From assembly GCA_013397075.1 (NCBI GenBank), contig VWZS01000164.1, forward strand, positions 124,001 to 188,000: 64,000 bases of DNA, read 5' to 3'. A program made the position numbers and the translations under genes. Source of the DNA: Rhabdornis inornatus (Eukaryota > Chordata > Aves > Passeriformes > Rhabdornithidae). Shown one piece after another: positions 41,286 through 51,846 of this stretch. The notes under the pieces are model-generated. The model saw nothing but the letters and a program-made list of their open reading frames with translations, had not been told where the DNA came from and ran no database searches. Numbering within the stretch: position 1 is the first letter of the stretch; each line of letters opens with the position of its first letter.

Positions 41286-42300
41286 CATGAGGTTAATGAA
41301 TGACAGTGCCAAAATGCCAGCACTTACCTTGTCACCGCCAAAGAGCTACAATTAAATTGCCCCTTAAAGAACTGACAAGTGACGAAAGGGGTTTCAGTGA
41401 AGGTCATGAGTATCTAAGATTTCTATTCCTTTGAGCACTGCTGTAATTTCTGATTTGCCACAAAGAAATCACAAGACAAATATCCTCTATAACCCAGCAG
41501 CTTTCCCACAGAATTATTAAATTACTGGGGCACAGTTAGTATTAAACCTGCAATATTAAGACATATTGTATGGCACCGCAAGTTTACACACTCAAACTGT
41601 TCTGTGTCCTAAGTAATATTTCTTTCTTGACCAGCAGTATCCATAAAAAGGGAAGAAAGTCCTCCAAAATGTATTAGATTTTTCTTTTTGAAAGAGCACA
41701 GAAGAGTTTTTTCTCATGAGAAAGACATAATTTGTATGGCCCATATGAAGGGAGGATGGGTACCATCTAACAAAGCTTTGTCTGTGCATCCACTGACAAC
41801 AGAGGATGGGATGAATGTACCTCTTGTGCTGATATTAATATGAGCAAAGTATTTCAGTCATTTTTTCTTTCATTAATCAGGCAAAAATCCTATCAACAGA
41901 GGTCACAGAATTTGTTTTCCAGGATTTAAATGGACACTCTCATATGAGTCTCACTTTTTAAAGCCCACATCTTTCTGATAGATGGCAGAGGTAAAACACA
42001 TTCCTAAAGTGTGAGTCCTGTATTTCCATATTTGCATTTCAGATAAATGAGTGAAAATGTTAACAATAATTTTATCAAGTGTAGGAGATCTTGCAATATT
42101 GTAAACTTATTTTATTAATTTGAGGAAAAGGTAGTTTTATTTATGATTTAGATATTAATTAGGAGGACACTTTGGACTTAAATAATAGTATAAACTCAAA
42201 ATGGAAAGACAGAAGAAATGAAGATAGTATTAAGCAAGATGGCAAGAGAAATATTTCTGTCTGAGCTTTGAAAATAATGTATGTAGGGGGTCTATAAAAT
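41286..42300 (+). repeat. Duplicated block A, copy 2 (1015 bp)
   Basis: Second copy of 39892-40906. Here the sequence runs on without an N into 42301-42965 and then block B, so this copy is the better candidate for the true genomic arrangement. Confidence 0.95.
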
Positions 42301-42965
42301 GGAGAAAACTGGGTTTTTTCCACTCAGATTGCAGAGGTTACACAAAACTGATGTGTCCATGCAAAAGCAGGGGGTGGAATGAGGAGGTGGAGAAAAGCTA
42401 CTGCCAGATGAGTGACAGAATCAGACAAGAAGGCAAAAGCAGTTAAACAGAAAAGAGCTAGTCCATGGCAAACTCTGAAATGGGAAGAACAGCTTGCTAT
42501 CTTCCAGAGGGTCCCAGAGGAGCACTGAGCATGGTGAGCCTAAATACTGAGTTTCCTGAACCTGAAGCATTCTGCTTCAGGAGCAGAATACACATTTATT
42601 AATTTTAGTGATAGTACTCTGAAATACTGGACATTCTTTTGCCTAGTCTTGGGGTCCTGCAGTAGCCTTGAAATTAGAGACCACGGTGCAACTGCTATTG
42701 AGGGTCCCAATGCCCATTAAGGTGGAATCTGCACTATGATTTTATTAAAAAAAAAAGGTGTAATATTCTTTTATTCAGACTGGCCTGGTATTTGAAGCAT
42801 TTCTATATAAATTAGAAGTCCCTCCTCCCCATAACCCCAAATTCCTCTTTTTAAATTTTTTTTAAAATTTTTTTTTTATTAATTTTTTTTTTTTTTATTT
42901 TTTTATTTTTTTTACTTTCATTTGTTCGGAGTCTTTGAATCCTAAACAGCTAAGACACTTCTCAA
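42301..42965 (+). other. Segment present only in copy 2, with T-rich tract
   Basis: This 665-bp segment lies between blocks A and B and is represented in copy 1 only by an N. It holds two overlapping hairpins (42561-42581 and 42569-42589), a short A-run near 42747-42756 and a T-rich tract at 42845-42913. Such sequence is hard to assemble and may explain the break. Confidence 0.8.
42845..42913. repeat. T-rich homopolymer-like tract
   Basis: About 70 bases of T with scattered A, including several T-runs of eight or more. Length is probably poorly determined. Confidence 0.9.
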
Positions 42966-43342
42966 TCAAAGATCTCAATTTAAGACATCCCACTTTTGGA
43001 GGACTGACCTTTGTTTTATAAAGCTGAGCTGTCACAGCATCATGGAATAATTTAGGTTGGAAGAGATTTCTGGATGACGCCTTGTTCCACATCCTGCTCC
43101 AAACAGGGACAATTTTATTTGTGTTGCTCAGGATTTTTCCACCTGAGTATCTAGCATCTTTGAGGCCAGAGGTTTGTGTGATCTGCTTGAGAGTGGGAAG
43201 GCTCTGCAGAGGGATCTGGACAGGCTGGATCGATGGGCTGAGGCCAGTGGTGTGAAGTTCAGCGTGGGCAAGTGCTGGGTCCTGCCCTTGGATCACAACA
43301 ACCCCTTGCAATGACAGGCTGGGGCAGAGAGGCTGGAAAGCT
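42966..43342 (+). repeat. Duplicated block B, copy 2 (377 bp)
   Basis: Identical by eye to 40908-41284. The CR1 sequence within it continues past 43342 without interruption, unlike in copy 1. Confidence 0.95.
43039..43153 (-). mobile_element. CR1 LINE 3' tail fragment
   Basis: ATCATGGAATAATTTAGGTTGG, split here as ATCATGGAATAATTTAGG then TTGGAAGAGATTTCTGG, followed by a CATCCTGCTCCAAACAGGG segment and a TTGCTCAGGATTTTTCCACC segment. This is a diverged reverse CR1 3' region. It is followed at once by a CR1 piece in the opposite direction. Confidence 0.65.
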
Positions 43343-43735
43343 GCCTGGTGAAAAAGGACCTGAGTGTGCTGGTCAACAGCAGCTGAACATGAGCCAGTGT
43401 CTGCCCAGGTGTCCAAGAAGGCCAATGGCACCCTGGCCTGAGTCAGCAATGGTGTGGCCAGCAGGAGCAGGGCAGGGATTGTGCCCTGAGCTCAGCACTC
43501 GAGTCCTGTGTCCTGGTTTAGGACCCTCATTACAAGGAAGGCATTGAATTGCTGGAGCATGTCCAGAGAAGGGCAACAGAGCTGGTGAAAGGTCTAGAGT
43601 AAGTCATATGAGACAGCTGAGAGAGGTGGGGCTGTTTAGCCTGGAGAAAAAGGGAGCTCAGGGGAGATCTCATCACTCTACAGCTGCCTGAAAGGAGGCT
43701 GTAGTCAGGTAGGTGTCAGCCTCTTCTCCCAAGCA
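43163..43735 (+). mobile_element. CR1 LINE ORF2 C-terminal fragment
   Basis: The plus strand encodes LQRDLDRLDRWAEA, then a KFSVGKCWVLPLDHNNP-like segment. After a stop and frameshifts, the DNA continues with recognisable CR1 segments: AACATGAGCCAGTGTCTGCC, GCATGTCCAGAGAAGGGCAA, GCTGTTTAGCCTGGAGAAAA and GCCTGAAAGGAGGCTGTAGT. It covers the part of ORF2 after the reverse transcriptase catalytic motif. It stops before the 3' UTR and tail. It is a dead fragment; the 184-codon frame on the opposite strand (42895-43449) is its shadow. Confidence 0.9.
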
Positions 43736-46700
43736 CAGCTGTCTCTGACATACATGTGCAGACATTGGCATCCACAAAATACTTGTGTTGAACCTCTCTA
43801 TACAACTCAGAGTTGTGTAGTCCTGCAAAGATACCACTAGGAGTCGATTTTGTCCTTGCAGACCACCAACATTCATTTTGAATTCTGATCATCTCCAAGT
43901 TCTTTCACAATATCAGAACAAGTCACTCAACATCACTGCAAATGTAGAGATGTAGGTGGAGGCTGGCTAGGTCAGACACAAGGTGCTGCATCCCACAGGC
44001 AAGATGGGGAGATCTGGATACTTTCAAAAAGCTGGTGACTTGTGGTCTCCCCCGATAAAAGCTGACAGGGTTGACCCAGAAGTGAGCTAAATGACTCTCT
44101 CAAAGCTAACTAATGGGAACAATATCAGCCATGACCTCAGCCATGCCCTCTGAGCCACTGCTGCAAAGGGCAGGGATTCAGCCATGATACCACAGCAGAA
44201 TATTTTGAGTATGAGACACAGGAATGTAAGAAATGATCCAGACACTAAAAAATGAATGCTGTGGGTGCTGTTTATCATACCTAAATCCAAGCAGTAGTTC
44301 TGTCTTTGCTTCCCAGTCAATCAGTTTATCCCATTTACAATATGCTGTCAATCTTTCTGGGCCACCCTCAGAGTAAACTAGAACTTTGCTTTAGAGAATA
44401 ATTTATTTCTTATGTCTCGTATGTAGGAAAACTGATACATATCTCCAAATTAGACTAATCTTAATTTCAGAATCTTGCTCATTAATTTGCAATAATGAGA
44501 TGTAATGAATATTTATAGAAGATTTTATCTATACCTATTAACTTACCATAAAATGTTACTGATATCGCTGTATTTTGAGTTAATAGCACAAGGCAGAATT
44601 AAATGGAAAGCTGATAAAACTCTTTGCAATGTGAGGCTTGGATATTATGTTTAAAGGGTAATATGTTCTGTAGAAATGTGAGTTCTGTGTGCTCTTAAGT
44701 AGTTCACTGGCTACATTATTCAGAACTGAGAGACTAGTCGGATGTAATCTTACTTCTACTATGGGTCCTTATTTTTTCCCTTATATTTCAGGCATTTAAA
44801 AAGAAAAAAAACAAACCCAACACCTGTATTTCTGCACTTAGTAGAAAATGAATGTTCTCACTCACAGTGATTATTGTGAGACTCTCAAAGAATTTTTCAA
44901 CGGGATGAAAGATCAAAGGAAAAGCTGAGATTATAACTCATGGTTTTCAGCATTGTCTTTGATAAAAGGTTTCAATCTCAGTTACTAATCGTTATATCAA
45001 CTACATTAGACTAGTTTGGTAGTATTCTCCCCTCTTTAGTTGCAGCTTTATCTATTATTTACGTTTTTTTTTTTTTGTAGTTTCTAAAAGGAGGAGTGGT
45101 TGATTAAAAAGTTTCAATTTAATTTTGTTTTATGAAACAATAATTGCAGAAAATTCTTTGATATACTCAATTTGTCTCATGAATGAGTTCCAAATGTTAA
45201 AATGTGAATGGGTGTATTCAGAAGAATGGTGACAAGAAGGAAAAAACATGATCATAACATCTTGTTCTTTTTTATTTTTTCGGTTTTTTTCCTAGGGTCT
45301 AGAGAGATTGTCCTTGGGATTTCTAGTGAGTGGAGATGTGAAAACAACTTCTGGTCTTCAAAGTTCACCAGCATTTTTTATTCTGTAGCTGTGCTTTTCA
45401 CATAAGGAGGCAAATCTAGCTAAATCACTTAAGCTCACGAGATTAAACACTTTGTACGGTATAAATTTTTCTGAGTTTAAACACACAAAGCAATTCTGCA
45501 TCAAAAATCGGTGTCTAACATGGTTTATTCTTTCTTGAATGAATTTAATAATAATAATAATGGTAAATCTTTACTGTAAATCTAATTCAAGTGTTTTGTC
45601 TCTTACTACAAAAATACATATACTGAAATGTCCAAATATAATGCTGACCATCTCCTGCTTTTGTTACACCAGAAATTTCAGTCCTAACCAGGGCTCTTTT
45701 CTTTATTTTATTAATTGTCTATCTGATTAATTTTTTACTCTATTGACTGTCAATCAGTGCTAGCAGAAGAATTTAGGTTCCATTAGACAGCATTCTGAGA
45801 AGGGAGCCCTCAGCTTGTGAGAGCAAATGCCTTTCTCTTGGGAGCTCTGGTTACAGAAGCCAGACAGAAGGACCTGAAAAGGGCCTCCTGGAGGCTGGGG
45901 CAGGAGAGGGGGGCAGTGAGTGATGGTTGGCTTTTTTCCACACAGTTTGCAAAATAAAATAGCCTAGAAATCAGTTTTTCTGCATGGGCAGCTACACTCT
46001 GTCAGAATTTTGAAAAACACGCTGTTTTTCTCTCTGAAGGCAAGGGAAACATGAAAGTAGATGACAGCCAGGTAGAAGCATAGCTACTATCAGAGCATAA
46101 ACAAATATACTTTTCCATCAAAAGTACCTATACTGAAGCTTCGGGTTCAGCTCAGCTTCTTAAACCCTCAGCAAAACTTTTCTGAATACTGATTTGGAAT
46201 ATAAATGGCTTCTCATATGTGCTGTATTTATGTCTTTTTGCTAACTGCCAAAAGCTTTCACAAGAGTTTTTTCACTCACACAAAATATTAGGACTGCGTC
46301 TACACCCATCTTTATCTGCAGTCTTGAGTAACAGTATATTGAGAATGAGGACTTCACTATTCATCTCTTGTCTTTTGTTAAAGTCCTGTCTCATTTCTCA
46401 AATCAGAAAGCAGACAAAAATGTACAATGACCAAGATAACCAGTCATGCAGTAAAGTGGTAAGCAGTCCATAGCTCACACATAAACAGCCTACACGGCCA
46501 ACACACGGAAATTCAGCCAATGTCTAGCTACCAAAACTCAAGCTTTGTTAAAATCAAAATTGTATTATCTTTTTTTTTTTTCCTTTCTACACTATCCCAT
46601 AATACTGAAATTCTTATAATAAATTAAGGCAATCTTTTCCTGCCGCACTTCAGTTTTCTTATACAAGTCATGAACATCATTATTCCCTGCTATTTTTCTG

Positions 46701-47392
46701 ATAGAAAACCAGTTTAAAACAGCTCCACCTTGGTTTGGGGGGCGGGTAAAGGTATTCAAGATTGTGTGTCATTAGGCAGAAAGGCAACAGAAGATGCCCT
46801 TACATGTCAGGGCCATACCAGCTGTTTGATCAGGGGTACATGGCTGACACTGTAATGAACTGGAACTAGGGCAAGGACTTTGGCTTAGATTTATTTCTGA
46901 CTCTGGTGGTGCCCAAAATTTTGCACACTGGAATGCTGAAACAGCAATATTTATTTCAAGTGAAGACACAAATAATTTCAAATTAACAAGAGGGTTTTTG
47001 GCGTTTTTGACCATCTTGGAGTGGTATGTTGTATGCTTTATGGAAAATAGCGCAGAGACTGGGGAAGCTTAAAGGGAGGATGAAGACATCAGCATTAAAA
47101 GAAAACACTGATTAAGCCCTTGGAAACTGACTGGGAGAAGCAGAAAGCTGCATGGCTGAAAGAGCATTTGGATTCATGAATAAACAGTAGGCACTGAATT
47201 TTTGCTGCATTCAGGAAATAAAGTTTCTTGAATTCTTGAAAGCAAATGATAGTAAGTTCAAGCTACCTTAACCCAATCCACAACCAATTTCTCTTCCTAA
47301 TAACACTAAAATTGCTACTCAGGACAAAACATTGTAAAGGTACTATTATGAAATACTGAGCTCTGTTATGAATGAAACAGTCCCTGCCACTT

Positions 47393-47510
47393 CAAAAAAA
47401 AACCCAGCAAAACAAACCACAAAAACAACCAACCAAGCAAGCATCCAACCAAGCAAACAACAATAATAACCAACCAATCAACCAACCAAAAAAAAAGGAA
47501 AAAAAAAGTG
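47393..47510. repeat. A/C-rich (CCAA)n-like low-complexity tract
   Basis: AACC/CCAA units (AACCAACCAAGCAAGC type) with A-runs on both sides. Simple-sequence DNA. Confidence 0.88.
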
Positions 47511-47752
47511 GGTGCTGAGATGAAGCACATGTACTAAATGAAATAATATCTCTGTAAATAATACTTTATGTTAGACTGATGTGCTTGGGCCTAGCCTTCA
47601 AAATTGAATATCTTGAGCAATGCACTTCTTGAGCAATTTCATGCATTTTCTCAGCTAATCTCACATCACCAATATCAAGCTTGTCATACTGATTTTAAAA
47701 GGGAGGCAAAAAAAAATGGCAAGGTAGTTTGCCTTTATCAATCCTGAATAAG

Positions 47753-47765
47753 GTTGCCAGGCAAC
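47753..47765. promoter_or_regulatory. RFX X-box-like palindrome
   Basis: GTTGCC-A-GGCAAC is a perfect 6-bp inverted repeat with one spacer base. This matches the X-box consensus bound by RFX transcription factors (ciliary genes, MHC class II), although the most typical spacing is two bases. No gene is evident nearby, so a function is not shown. Confidence 0.4.
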
Positions 47766-48415
47766 TTGATAACCTGACTTGGGTTGCATTGTTACAGTGA
47801 CCTGACTAAATACCCCCAAAGCACTCAAGAATTTGTAAAGAAAATATAGCAAAGTTGAATTATTTCTGCAAAAATAAGCATTAAATTTTCTGTTTGCCTC
47901 TATAAAGAAAAATACATACAAGGTCTTATTGTTATATATAAGGCAAATAATACTCTTGGTGTCAATCAAAAATGGATTATATAAAAGAGAAGGAATGGTC
48001 TATTTGACAGTGAAAAGTCTTTGACTTGATATTTTAATGTGTTAAAATTGAAATATACAATTAATATAACCTTCTTTTTACAAATCTGGACTGTTTCTTA
48101 GACTTACAAATATTTCTTACTCATTCTGGAAGGCTGACTAGGAAAGATGTATGCAGACTAAGGTAAGAAGTTTTAAAGAATATTTTTGAAATGTTGACTT
48201 ATTTGAAATTATTTTTCTTAATTTTCCTGTATGTAACACTTTGTATTTTCAGACTGGTACTCTAAATTAGTTACATCAGGTATATAAAATCATTACTAAT
48301 ATTTTTTTTGTTGTAGTCAGAGCCTGCTTTCAATCAAATTTTAACTTTCCCACATACTAAAAATACTGATACTAGGTGAAAATAGCTTATTTTTTCTGAA
48401 ATATCTGCTGAAATA

Positions 48416-48680
48416 GAAAAGACAAGAGGCAACAGGCAGAAACGACATGCAAAGGGAGATCCACTTAAATATGAAGAAGAACTTTACTGTTGGTGTGACT
48501 GAGCACTGGAACAGGTTGCCCAGAGAGGCTGTGGAGTCCCCCATCACAGAATATTTTCAAGAACTGTCTGGACACAATCCTGTGCCATGTGCTCCAGGAT
48601 GGCCCTGCTGGAGAAGGGAGTTTGGACAATATGACCCACTGTGGGTCCTTCCAACCTGACCCATTCTGTGATTCTGTGAA
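48416..48680 (+). mobile_element. CR1 LINE 3' end with tail
   Basis: The plus strand encodes the end of CR1 ORF2 (TEHWNRLPREAVESP is readable) and continues through the 3' UTR (a GTGCCATGTGCTCCAGGATG segment and a GACCCACTGTGGGTCCTTCC segment) to the tail ATTCTGTGATTCTGTGA at 48664-48680. About 265 bp, 5' truncated. The intact tail suggests a simple insertion. Confidence 0.93.
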
Positions 48681-50807
48681 ATGATCCAACCATTGTCTCA
48701 CGTCTATCATATCAACAGTGTTTGAATTTCTGTTTGTTCCAAGTGCAAACAGAAGGAAGGCACTCAGCCCTATTTCTAATAATTTCTTGTTCTGAGGCAC
48801 TTGATGTTTTCTTCGTTTTCACTAAGTCATAAGAAGCCAACTCTGAAATTGTATTTCAGTGTGAAGGGTACTGTGCTCTTTGTATTGACAAAGATGCTTC
48901 TTACGAAGAGACATATAACAGTCAAAAATATAGAAGGATTTGTGCATTATTTGAAGCTGAAGGGTACACTTTGCAATTCCATTAATTTTTAGAGGCCTTG
49001 AAAAAGTTATGGTTAGTTTGTGAAACAAAACACTTTTACAAAAGCCCATTGCAGGATGCGAAATTTACCAGTCCTAAACTGTTAGAAATTGCCATGAAAG
49101 AGCATTTAAAACTGAAGCTTCCCCTGAGCAACTTTTACATGAGCTTTTTACAGCCAGAAATTTATGAAAAATGATGTACAGAAAGACATATGGAGTTGAG
49201 AATGATAATTCTTGAAATGACACAAAACCAACATATGGAAATGCACATCCTGAGGAAAAGACCCCAGACTTTGAAATTAGGTGAAAGTATCATAATGGGC
49301 TGTATTACTTTGCAGTAATTCTTGTTTCAGATGTTAGCAGGCACTGGAAAGCTCTGCTTGAACTCAGCAGGTGATTCTTCACTAGGTAAGACCAGTGGAC
49401 AATGTTCTGTGAATTTATGGATGAGACACTAGTCTTAGAAGTAACAAAATTTCTACCAATGGAAAATAACATGAATAGGATAGTATGCTGACTGGGTGCC
49501 AATAGATTTCAATAAAACTTAGTGTGTTTTGTTTTATGTTGGGTTGCTTCAGAGCAAAACAGATGAAGATTAAGATTAAGCAATTTATTTGAGGGTGACT
49601 AGGTTTAATGTAAGAATTGTACCAAAGAAGTGTTTAGAGTTGGCCTTGGTGGACTGTACTGAAAAGGAGCTCTATCAGAAAATAGAGGTATCCTACAGAG
49701 AAAGATTCTGGGGTCAATGTTCATTAATATTGCAGTAGTAACTAAAGCAATGCTGCAGGGAAGCAGCACTGGTTGAAGGAGAGATTGTGGCCAAAATGAT
49801 GATCTGCTCTTTGTGTTTGCTGCAGTCTGATGGGCCATCCTAAAAAACAGAGAGTCACCCCCTTATGAGCTGGTACTAGAGAAATGTGGTGAAATCTTAC
49901 AGGGGAAAATGAGAAGTCAAATTTTGCATATCAAGTACAAGAAGGAATTCCATTTTAGATATTAAAAGGGAGAAAAATGAAATTAAATGAAACAAAACAA
50001 TCAAACAAAAAGCTAAGATGATAAAATTGGTCCTGGAAATTCAGAAAGTTCATAATCACAACATATCTATAATTTTCAGCAGCTCCTCGAGAGGAGTGCT
50101 AGGGACCTAAATCATTTCAAGATGAAGATTACTAAGTGTAATTACTACACTATAGGGGATTTGATGTTCAAAATAAAATCTTAAAGATGAGACTTTCTGA
50201 TATTCTTGAAAAGAAGTTAAAAAGAATGTAATAAACACTCATAGCTATATATTCATCCTGAAAAAATACTTTTGTCATATTTTAAATTGCTATAAACTTT
50301 AGATCACATGTAAGAAAGTGAAGAAAAGTGAGGAAAATAATATTTTTCCCTCTCCCCATAAGTTGGTTTTCTTCCTTAGATGCAGTGAGAATGATTCACA
50401 AGACTATATGCTGTGTGGAGTGCTCTGAAGTGCATCATAATACTGGGAAACTCACATTTAGCTGGTGTGTCCTTCAGGTGCCCAGTGTCGAAATGATTGC
50501 CAGATATTGGAGCAAAAAGCTATTTTTCAAAGGTCAGAGTCTCAGGAACCACTTTTTTTCCCTCACTACCACAGGCTGTAGTTCATGCGTTCAATCATAT
50601 CTGATGTTCTGCAGTGGTGTACTGAGATTTTTGAACTTTTGCCATTCAGTACGTAAGTTTGTAAATGTGGTGAATGCCGTTTGTCTGTTATGCAAAGGAA
50701 GGCAGAAAAATGAAAGTTTATTGTACAGGGACATATATAACAATGATCTGAACTATGTGGTTTAGATAGATTTTTTTTTCAGGCACCTTGTTTGTATTAT
50801 TGGATGG
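48681..50807. other. Unique AT-rich non-coding DNA
   Basis: No recognised gene or repeat. The 145-codon plus-strand frame at 50328-50765 is rich in Cys, Phe and Ser, and has no domain I recognise. Confidence 0.5.
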
Positions 50808-50998
50808 GCATGAGTTGAGGGTTACTGTCACTGTGTCAATGACTGAGCACTGAAACAGGTTGCCCAGAGAGGATGTGGAGTCTCCCTGCCTGGAGATATA
50901 CAAGAACAGTCTGGATGCAATCCTGTACAATGAGCTCTGGGATGACCCTTCAAGCAGGGAGGAGACACCTTACCCATTCTCTGTTTCTGTGATTATCA
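50808..50998 (+). mobile_element. CR1 LINE 3' end, deleted copy
   Basis: ACTGAGCACTGAAACAGGTT, then a GCCCAGAGAGGATGTGGAGT segment and a CTGGATGCAATCCTGTACAA segment, down to TTCTCTGTTTCTGTGATTATC. It is the same part of CR1 as the copy at 48416 and looks like the same or a close subfamily. The 3' UTR is shorter, missing the segment around the GACCCACTGTGG motif. It is 5' truncated and non-coding. Confidence 0.88.
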
Positions 50999-51720
50999 AG
51001 GTGGGTGTCATTCATCATGAAATAAAAGTCTGTATCAAGTGTAGACAGTTTACTAGAGTAGTTATTCCTCAACTTATTAAAAGCTTGAAAGGTTTTTAGT
51101 ACTGCTTGGATCTAAAGATTCCCCTTTTCCAATTTTTTCTGCATTAAGGAGTAGAAATCATAAAGGTCAACCAAACAATTTCAGGTTCTTTGTGGAAATT
51201 ATTTCTTTTCATGATTCCTGTGGAGTGTTCAGTAACAATCTGGCATTTGCTTAACAAGAAAACATCTTTTCTGTTCACAGGTCTTTTTTCAGAAATTAAC
51301 AGTCTACAAAAGATAATGAGCTCTGTGAATCTTATTAGCACGAGTTACAGCTGACTGACAAGTAAGTACATGGCTGTCATGTAATGTAATCGTGGTGTTA
51401 TAATTCAATTAACTATTGATTTTAGTAATCCATACTGTATTCTAACTGCTGCAGGAAAAAAACCCATTCATTATGTGTAGAATGTTATGATTAATACAAA
51501 TTATATCAGTCCCAGACATTATTGACCTCAGATATTATAGAAAAGTATGTATTTTGTGTTTAATAGAAGTGTTGTTTGTTTTCATGTATTACTATTCATG
51601 TATTAGCTATGAGCTATAGGGACGTATCTTCTACTCAATCAAACTGATTATACTTGGAAATAAACTGGGGGGGATTATTTGCTGTTTATTTAACACCTAT
51701 GTAGATCTGATATTTTATCA

Positions 51721-51846
51721 TTTGGCACTTGTGCAGTCATTTATACCTATGCAAAATGAATATAAAACAGGCATGAAGCCTTATTTTCCAGACCATTGAT
51801 TTATCTACCCCTTTGGACTAGCGTAGATGACTGCACAAATGGCAAA
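51721..51846. repeat. Imperfect 126-bp palindrome (23-bp arms)
   Basis: The arms 51721-51743 and 51824-51846 are reverse complements at 20 of 23 positions, with weaker complementarity continuing inward. The intervening 80 bases would form the loop. It could be an old palindromic DNA transposon remnant, a structured RNA, or chance. The family is not recognised. Confidence 0.7.

Larger units (their letters stand above)
43736..48415. other. Unique AT-rich non-coding DNA
   Basis: No recognised gene. It contains a short (AAT)n run at 45545-45560, a T-run near 45063-45077, a somewhat GC-rich patch at 45840-45920, an A/C-rich tract at 47393-47510 and an RFX X-box-like site at 47753-47765. Confidence 0.5.

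Noticed and set aside
42895..43449. 184-codon minus-strand frame, the longest in the window
   Set aside because: It reads the T-rich tract and the antisense of CR1 ORF2, and repeats the frame at 40765-41253 because of the duplication.
45885..45925. GGGGGGCAG-containing stretch considered as a CTCF site
   Set aside because: The left half of the CTCF consensus is missing.
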